A model generated the notes under the pieces. It did not search any database. It worked only from the letters and a program-made list of their open reading frames with translations, and was not told the origin of the DNA. A stretch of 30,883 bases of DNA. Source: DATKKK01 sp964354625 (lineage in GTDB: Archaea; Thermoproteota; Bathyarchaeia; Bathyarchaeales; Bathycorpusculaceae). Below, piece after piece: positions 8,452 to 16,849 of this stretch. Both the position numbers and the translations under genes were made by a program. The first letter of the stretch is position 1. Each line of letters starts with the position of its first letter. The stretch is taken from positions 1-30,883 of the forward strand of contig CAYHAK010000014.1 in the NCBI GenBank assembly GCA_964354625.1, in the 5' to 3' direction.

Positions 8452-9672
8452 TCATTTGCTGACCTGAGCCCAGAAGCTTCTCGAATACTCGCTCAACACG
8501 TTTTCGTAGATCCCTTTCGTCTGCTGGGCTATCTTATCCCAATTGTACTTCTCCTGAATCCTCCTGTAAGCGTTGGTCCTAACCCTGTTGGCATAGTCGT
8601 CATCAGTCAGTATCTTCGCTATGCCCCATGCCAATGAGTCTGGATCATTCACAAAGACCTTGACCCCGCTCTCGTCATGTTCAACGATCTCCGACAAGCC
8701 TCCAGTGTCTGAAACGACGACGGGGCTTCTTGCTGCCATGGCTTCAAGAGCCACTATGCCAAAGGGCTCGAAAAGGGAAGGCACAACAGAAACATTGGCG
8801 CACATTTGCAGTTTTCTCAGCGTTTCGTCATCCACGAACCCGGTGAACATCACCTTGTGCGATAACCCTCTGTTGTTGGCAAGGAACGAGAGTTGTTCTT
8901 TCATGTAGCCATTGCCTACGATCACGAGCTTCGCGTTAGCCTTCTCCAAGACCTTGGGAAAGGCATTGACGAGCACGTGAATCCCCTTCTCATATACTAG
9001 TCTTCCAACGAAGAGCACGATCTTCTCCTCTGGCAACGCGAACCTTTTTCTGAACTGGCTCAGGTCACCTTTGCCGTTCTTTGCATAAACCTCAGCGTTC
9101 ACGCCGTTTGGCACCATTACAAGCTTGTCCTCAGGAAGCCCAAAGGCCCAACGAACGTGCGAGACCATGTATTCGCTGCAGCATATTACTTTCCACGCCT
9201 CGTACGTTAACCATGCTTCGGTTTCATGAATCATCCTTTCATAGTCAAAGTGGATTCCATTCCTGCGGCCGATTTCGGTGGAGTGCATCGTGGCAAAGAA
9301 CGGCTTCCTGAAAACGTGCTTAAGCCCGATTCCAGCTGTTGCCGCGAGCCAGTCATGAGCGTGAAAAACATCAACTCTTCCTCCTAAGTCTCTAACGATG
9401 GTCGCTGCTTCCTTCTGCATGTTCATATTCATCAAGTAGACCCAGGTCGCAAAGTCCGGAGAAGGGTTCTTGTAGGAGTCTGTCCGGAAAACCTCTACAC
9501 CGTCAACAACTTCATGCGTAGGCGCGCCTGGAAAATCACACGTAACTACATAAACCTTCACGCCGTTCTTGACCAAACCTCTCGACAAGTAGTAAACGTG
9601 TGGGGAGATTCCACCAATGATTCTAGGCGGAAACTCCCATGTAAGCATCATCACACTCAGTTCTGGGCTCAT
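8452..9672 (-). CDS. GT4-family glycosyltransferase (glycogen-synthase-like)
   Basis: A full-length 406-residue GT-B enzyme. The N-terminal domain starts with VMMLTWEFPPRIIGGISPHV (the GG donor/acceptor loop is intact) and has HAHDW near residue 105 and MVPNGVN at the domain hinge. The C-terminal nucleotide-sugar domain shows LFVGRLVYEKGIHVL and the E-x7-E motif in EPFGIVALEAMAARSPVVVSDTGG. Such archaeal GT4 proteins use UDP- or ADP-glucose, often for glycogen-like glucans, but the sugar donor cannot be read from sequence. The ATG overlaps the stop of the preceding half-length glycosyltransferase by four bases (ATGA), so the two are translationally coupled. It ends 11 bp from the NapH-like gene, tail to tail. 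Confidence 0.9.
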   Translation of the reverse strand: MSPELSVMMLTWEFPPRIIGGISPHVYYLSRGLVKNGVKVYVVTCDFPGAPTHEVVDGVEVFRTDSYKNPSPDFATWVYLMNMNMQKEAATIVRDLGGRVDVFHAHDWLAATAGIGLKHVFRKPFFATMHSTEIGRRNGIHFDYERMIHETEAWLTYEAWKVICCSEYMVSHVRWAFGLPEDKLVMVPNGVNAEVYAKNGKGDLSQFRKRFALPEEKIVLFVGRLVYEKGIHVLVNAFPKVLEKANAKLVIVGNGYMKEQLSFLANNRGLSHKVMFTGFVDDETLRKLQMCANVSVVPSLFEPFGIVALEAMAARSPVVVSDTGGLSEIVEHDESGVKVFVNDPDSLAWGIAKILTDDDYANRVRTNAYRRIQEKYNWDKIAQQTKGIYENVLSEYSRSFWAQVSK

Positions 9673-10295
9673 GTGGGAATCGCGCCTCCTGCTGCGTCAT
9701 CATAGATTTCCATAACGCTCTTGATCCATTGTGCGGACCTCGGCGAGATCACCTTCACCTTATCCACCGGAACCTTGTACACTCTGGAGACTTCGTCTCG
9801 CATCCAGTCCGATTTGACGAGGAGCTTCTCAGCCTCGTACATGCCTAGCCACTCGATGCTCTTGATTGTCATGTTGAACGGAGAACTCGCACCGTGGGCA
9901 CGATGCTCCTCTAGGCTTTCCACCGAATAGATGAACGGTATATTGAGCGCTCTCTTCAAAGTAACTGCCGCAGGTATGAAATGCCAGTCATATGCGTCTA
10001 TTACGCTCACTTGCTTGCCAGAGTCGTAGTAGATGTTGGCTGCCGCTCTCTCGATTTCTTGGTTCAATGTGAGAACCCATGTCAATACTCCTATGTGGGT
10101 GCGAACAGGGTTTGAGACCCTGTGGGTTCTGACGCCGTCCACATCCGCAAACTGCCCCGTCAAGTAGTCATGATAAGTCACCACGTGAGTTTCAACGTTG
10201 CTTTCTACGAGGCGTACTGCAAGCTCTCTCACGTACTCAGCAAGCTGGCCAACCACCCTTGGTGGGAATTCCCACGAGAAGATTATGATCCGCAT
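9669..10295 (-). CDS. Half-length glycosyltransferase: GT-B N-terminal domain only
   Basis: A 208-residue protein that aligns by eye with the first half of the next gene's product: MRIIIFSWEFPPRVVG at the start, VDGVRTHRVSNP, and a DAYDWHFIPAA segment where the neighbour has HAHDWLAATA. It stops where the nucleotide-sugar-binding domain would begin. The GG of the substrate loop is GQ here, and the PNGVN hinge is ISPRSAQ. A catalytic role on its own is therefore unlikely; a partner or regulatory role for the coupled full-length enzyme is inferred. The start ATG 10295 is chosen over an upstream start (10382) because it gives the family N-terminus and lies ten bases after the stop of the winged-helix gene. 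Confidence 0.8.
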   Translation of the reverse strand: MRIIIFSWEFPPRVVGQLAEYVRELAVRLVESNVETHVVTYHDYLTGQFADVDGVRTHRVSNPVRTHIGVLTWVLTLNQEIERAAANIYYDSGKQVSVIDAYDWHFIPAAVTLKRALNIPFIYSVESLEEHRAHGASSPFNMTIKSIEWLGMYEAEKLLVKSDWMRDEVSRVYKVPVDKVKVISPRSAQWIKSVMEIYDDAAGGAIPT

Positions 10296-10305
10296 CAGTT
10301 CTTCA

Positions 10306-10566
10306 CTACGTGAATAGTGCGCACACCTTAATGATGCCACTTCCGGTAACATAGTAGCGTTTTTTGCCTTCGTTGTCGACAAAGCTGTCCACGAAACCCT
10401 CGGCCTTGTAGTTGTCCAGAACCTTCTCTACGTCATTCAAGGCGATCTGCAAAACCTGCGAAAGCTCCTCGCTTCTTCTGGCCAAATCTGGAGCGGTTGC
10501 ACACAAGTTGTGCAACGTCTGCAGTATCTTTTCTGGGATCGGAATTTCCTCTCTCAACGCATTCAC
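10306..10566 (-). CDS. Small winged-helix DNA-binding protein
   Basis: An 86-residue protein. Helices in IPEKILQTLHNLC and ARRSEELSQVLQIALNDVEKVLDNYKAEGFV look like the helix-turn-helix of archaeal winged-helix regulators, followed by a beta wing GKKRYYVTGSG. No ligand domain is present. GTG 10566 is favoured as start because it begins 32-40 bases after a TATA box at 10598-10606; a longer reading to 10608 would run through that box. It is the first gene of the unit winged-helix / half glycosyltransferase / full glycosyltransferase, so control of the unit or of the adjacent GH57 gene is a reasonable inference. Confidence 0.75.
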   Translation of the reverse strand: MNALREEIPIPEKILQTLHNLCATAPDLARRSEELSQVLQIALNDVEKVLDNYKAEGFVDSFVDNEGKKRYYVTGSGIIKVCALFT

Positions 10567-10597
10567 CCTATACTGTGTACATATTCTGAACGGTCTT

Positions 10598-10606
10598 CTT
10601 ATAAAC
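10598..10606 (-). promoter_or_regulatory. TATA box for the glycosyltransferase operon
   Basis: On the minus strand the box reads GTTTATAAG. It sits between the GH57 stop and the winged-helix GTG start. Confidence 0.6.
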
Positions 10607-10621
10607 ACAAGTGCGGCTTCT

Positions 10622-12169
10622 CTAGAAATATCTGGTTGAGACTTGCGCTTGCTGTTTCAACTTCTCGAATCTCTTCTCCGCCGCCTCAGCAAGCATCTTT
10701 CTAAGTTTGTCTCCGTCAACCTTTGAGCGTCTGATCTCCCTCAATTCCTCTGTGAAGGATTCGTCGTGGAGAGACTTCTCCGCCCACTTCTCAAAGTCGC
10801 CCCGGCTGTTGTGGAATTCGATTGCCTTCAAACTCACCTTCTCCAAGGCCCTTCCAAACTCCTGCAGGCTCCAAGCCATCACACCCGTGTAGTACTTCTC
10901 ACCTATTTCGGTGTGGAACAGGAACGCTTCGTTTGCCGTTGCTGAAGCAAGCCTGACCCTGTTTTCGAAGTCTAGGATCGCCGCTTGGGCGGTCACAAAG
11001 GCGTCTATCGGCGTCCCGAAGGGGCTGAAGTAGGAATGAACCTCGCCAGGGCCTCCGCCTGCCGTGAACATGTAGTAGAGATGGTCGCTTGTTTGAAAGT
11101 GTCGCCACATCTTCAGAAAGTCCTTGTCTCTCGTTTCCTTCACAAGTGGCTCAAGTCTCCTCAAGGATGTGTAGTAGGCCCACTGCATCGTGTTTCCCAG
11201 CCAGCAGCTCGCATCTCTTTCCAAGTCTGCCCAGGAAACCGTTCCGCCCAGTTCAGGAACGTCAATCTCGCCGATGGAGGCGTATTTGTCGGTGACTTCG
11301 GAAGGCGTGGACATGTGCAGGTGCCACCATCTGATGATCTCCTCGGGCAAATGTCTCAGGAAGTCATGTATGCCAGTCTCCGGCCAATGATGTTCGCCAA
11401 ACGTTTCATAGTCTGGGAAAATGTTGACGCAGTTCGCAGGCGTGGCCGCCAGCCAGTTCGCGTATTTGTCGGCTGTCAGTGGCCACTCACTCCACCATCG
11501 TGCTGAAAACCTGAAACCTATATCATCAGTCAGCTTGTAATTTCGTAGTAGTATCTTGATCTTCTTGCAGCCTTTTGGCGTGTAGAGATAGTTCGGCGAG
11601 TTTCCGTGCAGTATTCTTTCGACTCCTTCTGTGAATATTCCTTTGTACCCGAGTTTCTCGACGGTCTTGGCAATGGCGTTGTTGTAGAGTAGTTCTGTGT
11701 TCTCGAACACGTGCGATGTGTAGCCGAGGAGGTCTCTTGTTATCTGCTGGTGCATTTTTGTCTCTTCGATGAATTCGTCTCTTTCAGGATAGAGGCTTGC
11801 TAGCGAATGGTAGTACGTTTGAGTAAGGAATTCGGCGCAGCCTGTTTCTGCAAGCTGTTTGAAGGTTTCCAAGAGGTCTTTGCTGAACATTTCGCATTGT
11901 TCGAGGAATACACCTGAGACGCTGAACGAGACCTTGACCTGCTTCTTGTCCTTCTTGTGCTTGTCAATAAGTTCGAGCAGTATCCTGTTAGAGGGGAAAT
12001 AGCATTTCTTGCACGTTCGTTCAAATATCTCCTTGTTCAGTTTTCGATCCAGATAATAGTCAAATAGGTCCTGCTTTCTTGCACGCTTGAAAACTCGATT
12101 CTCCCAGAAAAAGTCCCGCCTTATCCGATGTGGCTGATGAACCTCGAAAACGAGTACGATGTCGGTCAA
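10622..12169 (-). CDS. GH57-family glycoside hydrolase / alpha-glucan enzyme
   Basis: GH57 enzymes are retaining alpha-amylases, 4-alpha-glucanotransferases, branching enzymes and related activities, common in archaea. The 515-residue protein has the family's conserved regions: HQPHR at 11-15, the AEFLTQTYYHSLA stretch near 112-124, GIFTEGVE with the expected nucleophile E181, and FPDYETFGEHHW with the expected acid/base D253. A later GGGPGEVHSYFSPF segment contributes the C-terminal region. The architecture is closest to the archaeal cytoplasmic alpha-amylase-like branch (as in Methanocaldococcus) rather than the branching enzymes, but the exact activity is not decidable. No signal peptide is seen. 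Start is TTG at 12169. Genes for glucan-making glycosyltransferases lie on both sides. Confidence 0.9.
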   Translation of the reverse strand: MTDIVLVFEVHQPHRIRRDFFWENRVFKRARKQDLFDYYLDRKLNKEIFERTCKKCYFPSNRILLELIDKHKKDKKQVKVSFSVSGVFLEQCEMFSKDLLETFKQLAETGCAEFLTQTYYHSLASLYPERDEFIEETKMHQQITRDLLGYTSHVFENTELLYNNAIAKTVEKLGYKGIFTEGVERILHGNSPNYLYTPKGCKKIKILLRNYKLTDDIGFRFSARWWSEWPLTADKYANWLAATPANCVNIFPDYETFGEHHWPETGIHDFLRHLPEEIIRWWHLHMSTPSEVTDKYASIGEIDVPELGGTVSWADLERDASCWLGNTMQWAYYTSLRRLEPLVKETRDKDFLKMWRHFQTSDHLYYMFTAGGGPGEVHSYFSPFGTPIDAFVTAQAAILDFENRVRLASATANEAFLFHTEIGEKYYTGVMAWSLQEFGRALEKVSLKAIEFHNSRGDFEKWAEKSLHDESFTEELREIRRSKVDGDKLRKMLAEAAEKRFEKLKQQAQVSTRYF

Positions 12170-12281
12170 CCCGATGTCCTCTTGTTCGATGTGTATCAGT
12201 CTGTCATTCTATTTCTTGTTTGCTATGTCTCGAAGTGCTGGTGTAAGTGTGTTTAGGTCGGATTCGGATGCTGAATTCATA

Positions 12282-12290
12282 ATTTATTTA
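12282..12290 (+). promoter_or_regulatory. TATA-like box upstream of the gene at 12334
   Basis: ATTTATTTA within an AT-rich stretch, about 45 bp before the GTG start. Confidence 0.4.
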
Positions 12291-12333
12291 TGCTCTATGT
12301 CAGCTTCATTCTTCTCAATAATGGTGAGTAATC

Positions 12334-13077
12334 GTGTCAGTTGAAAAAATCAGCGTTGAGAGCAAGCAGGAACTGGAGCAAATGATTACTAAGGAGATCG
12401 ACCAGATCGAGAAAAACCTGACGGTGATCTGCACTCAGGTTCCCATAAACGACAAGACAACCATTGGCGCCTTGTGCCACGACGAGAACGGTCAGCTTGT
12501 CATTCTTCAGGTCAACGTTAACGAGGACGACAACGCCCTGCTGCAGGGAATACAGAGTTTGGACTACGTTGACAAGTTCAAGTCATTCTTGAAGATGACC
12601 TATGGCAAACACAAGATTGACGACAAGGAGAAACCACGTTTGATCTTGGTGGCACCCAACTTCTCTGAGACTCTTCGCCACACTGTCCAACATATCCACG
12701 GCCTGCACATCGAGCTGTACGAATGGGAATACCTGAAGATCGGAGACCACAAAGGCCTCCACCTCCAATCTATTTTCACGTGGAAGCCTACCGACTGGAA
12801 GCCAGCCGAAACGCCAAAAGAGGAAAAGGAGCCAGAAAAGGAACCGAAGCCTGTCGAAAAGAAAAGCGAACCGAAGCCAGCAAAGAAGAAAGAGCCCATG
12901 CCACCCATGCCGGAGAAGAGAGAAGAAGCCAAGCCGGAGCCGCCGAAGCCCAAACCTGACCAAACAAAAGAAGAGCCGTCGATGTCTCCTACACCGACGC
13001 CAGCAGGGACGCCTGAAGAAGAGCCGTTCTGGAAGCAAGAAAAGGAAGAACCGCAGAAGAAGAAGCGGTTTTTCTAG
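12334..13077 (+). CDS. Restriction-endonuclease-fold-like protein with Lys/Glu/Pro-rich tail
   Basis: A 247-residue protein with two clear parts. Residues 1-150 alternate helices and strands in an order like NucS/DUF91-type PD-(D/E)XK nucleases: an N-terminal helix, TTIGALCHDENGQLVILQV where an active enzyme would read iDil...DkdG.lvviElK, then LLQGIQSLDYVDKF. The usual catalytic Asp, Glu and Lys are Gly, Gln and Asn here, so a nuclease would be inactive; this fold call is inference. Residues 160-247 are almost only Lys, Glu and Pro, surely disordered, ending in KKKRFF. Start GTG 12334 follows GGTGAG. It lies 55 bp before a glycosyltransferase and may be co-transcribed. Function unknown. Confidence 0.78.
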   Translation: MSVEKISVESKQELEQMITKEIDQIEKNLTVICTQVPINDKTTIGALCHDENGQLVILQVNVNEDDNALLQGIQSLDYVDKFKSFLKMTYGKHKIDDKEKPRLILVAPNFSETLRHTVQHIHGLHIELYEWEYLKIGDHKGLHLQSIFTWKPTDWKPAETPKEEKEPEKEPKPVEKKSEPKPAKKKEPMPPMPEKREEAKPEPPKPKPDQTKEEPSMSPTPTPAGTPEEEPFWKQEKEEPQKKKRFF

Positions 13078-13132
13078 GACATTAACCCAAACCAAATTTC
13101 TTCGTGCGTATGACTCTCTGTGATGTGTTAGC

Positions 13133-14431
13133 TTGAGAATAGGCTTTTTTGTTTGGGAGTATCCACCGGCGCTTGTCGGTGGTCTAGGCACTTATGCAGA
13201 CTACATTACGCGTGAATTCGTTTCCATGGGCAATGATGTGACGGTTTTCACCCTGAATCCTGGGAACCTGAAGACCCGCGAAGTTATCAAAGGAGTAGAA
13301 GTTCACAGGCCACTGATCGTGGATGCAAGCAATGTCTTTCCCATGTTCGTGATTGACGACTTGAAGAAATGGGGCACGAACATACGTTTGTTCAACGACA
13401 TTTTCATCTACAACACGCTGAGTGCCACGAAATTTATCAATAGCACGTTGAAGAAGGAAGGTTGCAACTACGATGTGGTCTGCGTTCACGACTGGCTGAG
13501 CAGCATTGCAGGCATCATAGCAAAGAACGAGACCAAGGTTCCTGTGGCCTTTCACGTTCACAGCACGGAGTGGGGCCGGGCGGGAGGCCTAGGATCAGAA
13601 GTTGTCTCCTACCTAGAGTGGGCGACAGCCCAGAAGGTTGACAAAATAGTGACGGTAAGCCACGCGATGCAGGAGGATCTGGCAAGGCACGGCTGGAGCA
13701 AGTCGAAGATAAGCGTGGTCTGGAACGGAGTTGACCCAGAACGCTACGACCCCAAGAACTGCAAATCCGAAGAAGTAGAAGCAATACGCAGAAGATACGG
13801 CATAAAGCCAGAGGAGCAGATGATTCTGTTCCTCGGAAGGCTGACTTGGGTGAAGGGCGTCACGAATTTGGTTCAGGCCATGCCCATGATTTTGGAGGAA
13901 TATCCGGACACGAAGCTCGTGATTCTGGGCAAGGGCGAACAACAAAATGATATTATCGAAACGGCCAACAGACTTGGAATAAGCAGCAAGGTAGCCTGCA
14001 AATTCGACTTTGTGCCTGAGGACGAACGTATTCTGCACTACGCAGCATCTGACGTTTGCGTCTTCCCGTCCACCTACGAGCCGTTCGGTATCGTAAGCTT
14101 GGAAGCTATGTCAATGGCAAAGCCAATTGCGGTGGGCGCCCAAGGCGTGGTTGGCTTCAGAGAGCAAGTCGTGCCTTCAGGTCCAGACCAGAACGGAGTA
14201 CACGTGAATGGAGGCAACGCGACCGACATAGCATGGGGCATCAAAGAGATTCTATCAGACCCAGACAAGGCCAAGAAATGGGGAGAAAATGGCAGAAAAC
14301 GCGTGTTGCAGTACTTCACGTGGCGTAAGGCTGCTGAGCAAACGTTACAGATCTACGACGGGCTTCTGCATCCTAAAGAAGAAGCGGAATACCACGTTGT
14401 CGACTTGATGGATAAGATCACGAGAAACTAG
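13133..14431 (+). CDS. GT4-family glycosyltransferase (glycogen-synthase-like), second copy
   Basis: A 432-residue GT-B enzyme. The start MRIGFFVWEYPPALVGGLGTY carries the intact GG loop; CVHDWLSSIAG, FHVHSTEWGR, VVWNGVDPERYDP, ILFLGRLTWVKGV and the EPFGIVSLEAMSMAKPIAVG E-x7-E motif follow in the expected order. It resembles archaeal glycogen or glucosyl synthases more closely than capsule enzymes, but donor specificity is not established. The TTG start at 13133 is set by the conserved N-terminus. Its stop and that of the oppositely oriented pgk share the CTAG at 14428-14431. Together with the GH57 enzyme and the minus-strand pair it forms a glucan island. Confidence 0.9.
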   Translation: MRIGFFVWEYPPALVGGLGTYADYITREFVSMGNDVTVFTLNPGNLKTREVIKGVEVHRPLIVDASNVFPMFVIDDLKKWGTNIRLFNDIFIYNTLSATKFINSTLKKEGCNYDVVCVHDWLSSIAGIIAKNETKVPVAFHVHSTEWGRAGGLGSEVVSYLEWATAQKVDKIVTVSHAMQEDLARHGWSKSKISVVWNGVDPERYDPKNCKSEEVEAIRRRYGIKPEEQMILFLGRLTWVKGVTNLVQAMPMILEEYPDTKLVILGKGEQQNDIIETANRLGISSKVACKFDFVPEDERILHYAASDVCVFPSTYEPFGIVSLEAMSMAKPIAVGAQGVVGFREQVVPSGPDQNGVHVNGGNATDIAWGIKEILSDPDKAKKWGENGRKRVLQYFTWRKAAEQTLQIYDGLLHPKEEAEYHVVDLMDKITRN

Positions 14432-15678
14432 AAAGAGATAGAGGAAGGCTGGGTTTTTCTGGCCGCGGCCTTCTCCAGTGCCACGATACCTGGCAGTTTC
14501 TTGCCCATTAGAAACTCGATCAGGGCTCCACCTGCAGTGCTGACGTACGAGATTCTGTTGAACAACCCGAACTCCTGCAGGGCGGCTATGGTGTGGCCTC
14601 CTCCTGCCAGCGAGAACGCCTTCGACCCTGCAATCGCCTCGAAGACTTTTCTTGTGCCAAGGCTGAACTTCTCGTTTTCGTACACTCCCATTGGCCCGCT
14701 GACCACGATCGTTTTGGCTTTGGCGATGATCCTAGAGTATTCTTCGACCGTTTTGGAACCTATGTCCATTATCGAATGGTCTGTTGGAAGCTTCTCGACC
14801 GATATTTCTTCTCTTTTTCCGTTTGTTTCTGCGGCCACATCTTGTGGTGTTTTGATTTCGTCTGGGTATTTCTGCATTAGCTCCTTTATGCCAGTTGCGA
14901 AGGTCATGAGCTCCTTCTTTTCAAGGAATTCGATGTTGGGCTTGCCGAGGTCTATGCCTTTTGCTGCAAGGAAGACCTGACCTGCGACGCCGCCCATGAG
15001 AATGTAGTCGGCTATTTCTTTGTAGAGCACGTACTTTGAGATTTCTAGTGAGTCGTCTGCTTTTGCGCCTCCGAGGATGAATATGCTTGGCTTTTCTGGG
15101 TTTTCCAGCACTTTGCTGAGCGATCTCAGTTCTCTTTCCATTATGCGGCCTGCGGCGCTGGGCAGTACGGCGGTGAACCCGATTATTGACACTTGGGCCC
15201 TGTGTGCTGCCGCGAAGGCGTCAAGCACAAACAGATCAGCCAGAGGCGCAAGGCTCTTCACAAGCTCCGTTTTCGCATGCTCTTCAGGCGTTCCGTCCTT
15301 AGTCTCGCCTGCAAACATCCTCACGTTTTCCAACATGAGAATCTCGCCGCTCTTCAGGCTTCTGATCGTTGTTTTTGCATTTTCGCCGAAAACGTCGTCG
15401 ACGTACTTCACGGGTTTGCCCAGAATCTTGCCGAGGAGTTCCGCATGCTGCTTTAAAGGTATGAAGTCCGGGTCGCCTCTCCGTCCCTGATGCGCCAGAA
15501 CAACAACCTTGGCTCCTTTTGCTGACAGTTCTTTTATGGTGGTTTCGCCGTGGGCGCGGATTCGCGAATCGTCAAGCACTTTTTTCGATTCCGGATCTAC
15601 GGGTGTATTGAAGTCTACTCTGACGAGCACAGTTTTGTCTTTTACTTTGACATCGTCTAGGGTTAGGTACTTTGCCAT
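14428..15678 (-). CDS. pgk: Phosphoglycerate kinase
   Basis: Converts 1,3-bisphosphoglycerate and ADP to 3-phosphoglycerate and ATP, and the reverse in gluconeogenesis. At 416 residues it has the signature VLVRVDFNTPVD, LAHQGRRGDPDF, MLENVRMFAGET, VLDAFAAAHRAQ, the hinge ILGGAKADDSLE and the nucleotide site VSGPMGVYENEKFSLGT with AGGGHTIAALQEFG. The final residues are an unusual basic tail. ATG 15678 follows a short AT-rich gap after gap, so the two form a gap-pgk operon, a common bacterial arrangement. Cytoplasmic. Confidence 0.95.
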   Translation of the reverse strand: MAKYLTLDDVKVKDKTVLVRVDFNTPVDPESKKVLDDSRIRAHGETTIKELSAKGAKVVVLAHQGRRGDPDFIPLKQHAELLGKILGKPVKYVDDVFGENAKTTIRSLKSGEILMLENVRMFAGETKDGTPEEHAKTELVKSLAPLADLFVLDAFAAAHRAQVSIIGFTAVLPSAAGRIMERELRSLSKVLENPEKPSIFILGGAKADDSLEISKYVLYKEIADYILMGGVAGQVFLAAKGIDLGKPNIEFLEKKELMTFATGIKELMQKYPDEIKTPQDVAAETNGKREEISVEKLPTDHSIMDIGSKTVEEYSRIIAKAKTIVVSGPMGVYENEKFSLGTRKVFEAIAGSKAFSLAGGGHTIAALQEFGLFNRISYVSTAGGALIEFLMGKKLPGIVALEKAAARKTQPSSISF

Positions 15679-15741
15679 TTTCTCTGCCTTCTGTTTTGGA
15701 AAAAAAAGTGGTGGTGAAGATTTTCCGTGTTGACGCCGGGT

Positions 15742-16755
15742 TTAGAGACCTGCTTTTTTGCCTACGAGTTCGATGAGTTCGACCATGCGACAGCTGAAGC
15801 CCCATTCGTTGTCGTACCATGCGAGGACTTTGACAAAGTTGCCCTCCAAGACCATGGTTGACTGGGCGTCGAAGGCGGCTGACCAGGTGCTGTGGTTGAA
15901 GTCGGATGAGACGACAGGGTCTTCGGTGTAAGCTAGGATGCCGTTGAGCGGTCCTTCTGCGGCTTTCTTGAAGGCGGCGTTGATCTCTTCCTTAGTTGTG
16001 TTCTTTTCCAGCACGCAGGTCAGGTCGATGATTGAGACGTTTGGCACTGGGACTCGGAGGGCGATTCCGTTCATTTTTCCCGCAAGCTCAGGCAACACGA
16101 GCGTAGCTGCCACGGCGGCGCCTGTCGTGGTTGGGATTATGTTTATTGCTCCTGCTCTTGCACGGCGCAGGTCAGAATGAACCAAGTCTTGGATTCTCTG
16201 GTCGTTCGTGTACGCGTGTGCAGTTGTCATGAGTGCCTGTTTGAGGCCGAAGTTTTCGTGTAGGACTTTGGCTACGGGTGCGACGCAGTTTGTGGTGCAT
16301 GAGGCGTTTGAGAGTATGTGGTGTTTTTCAGGGTCGTAGGTCTTGTCGTTCACGCCCATGACGATTGTGGCGTCTGGGTTCTTTGCAGGTGCCGAGATTA
16401 GGACTTTTTTTGCTCCTGCTGTCAGGTGTGCTGAGGCTTTTTCTCGGTCGGTGAACAGTCCTGTGGATTCTACGGCTAAGTAGACGCCCATGTCTTTCCA
16501 CGGAAGCTTGGACGGGTCGCGCTCCATGAGTGTACGCACTTTCTTGCCTTTGACGACTACGCCGTCCTTTTCGGCCTCCACTGGGAAAGGTGCGCGTCCG
16601 TGGACTGAGTCGTATTTCAGCAAGTGAGCCAGCGTTTTGGAGTCAGTTATGTCGTTTACGGCTGCGAATTCGATGTTGGCGTTTCTTTCTATGGCTGCTC
16701 TGAATAGTAAGCGTCCGATTCTGCCAAATCCGTTTATACCTACCCTAATTGGCAT
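15742..16755 (-). CDS. gap: Glyceraldehyde-3-phosphate dehydrogenase, bacterial (class I) type
   Basis: Oxidises glyceraldehyde 3-phosphate to 1,3-bisphosphoglycerate with NAD(P). The 337-residue protein shows the class I marks: INGFGRIGRLLFRA, the VND nicotinamide/adenine-site Asp, HLLKYDSVHGR, the catalytic SNASCTTNC, TAHAYTNDQRI, RRARAGAINIIPTTTGAA and WYDNEWGFSCRM. Archaea usually carry a different, archaeal-type enzyme, so this gene points to an old transfer from bacteria. The coenzyme-site residues around DLVHSDLRR differ from the usual GPHKDLR or APHKDLR, so NAD versus NADP preference is open. A TATA-like CTACTTAAG near 16784 suits ATG 16755. Confidence 0.95.
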   Translation of the reverse strand: MPIRVGINGFGRIGRLLFRAAIERNANIEFAAVNDITDSKTLAHLLKYDSVHGRAPFPVEAEKDGVVVKGKKVRTLMERDPSKLPWKDMGVYLAVESTGLFTDREKASAHLTAGAKKVLISAPAKNPDATIVMGVNDKTYDPEKHHILSNASCTTNCVAPVAKVLHENFGLKQALMTTAHAYTNDQRIQDLVHSDLRRARAGAINIIPTTTGAAVAATLVLPELAGKMNGIALRVPVPNVSIIDLTCVLEKNTTKEEINAAFKKAAEGPLNGILAYTEDPVVSSDFNHSTWSAAFDAQSTMVLEGNFVKVLAWYDNEWGFSCRMVELIELVGKKAGL

Positions 16756-16849
16756 GCCATTTCACCATCTGTTCAATTGTATGGCTTAAGTAGGTGGAGG
16801 GTTGCCCTAATTAATTTTCCGACAAAAATGATGGAAAAGTGATAGTTGT

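Noticed and set aside
10985..11506. 173-codon open frame opposite to the GH57 gene
   Set aside because: It lies wholly within a gene with intact catalytic motifs and shows no domain.
12583..13191. 202-codon open frame opposite to the K/E/P tail gene
   Set aside because: Its Leu/Arg/Phe-rich product is the antisense reading of a repetitive Lys/Glu/Pro coding tract.
14501..15490. Open frames opposite to pgk
   Set aside because: They mirror a conserved phosphoglycerate kinase and have no start signal or family.
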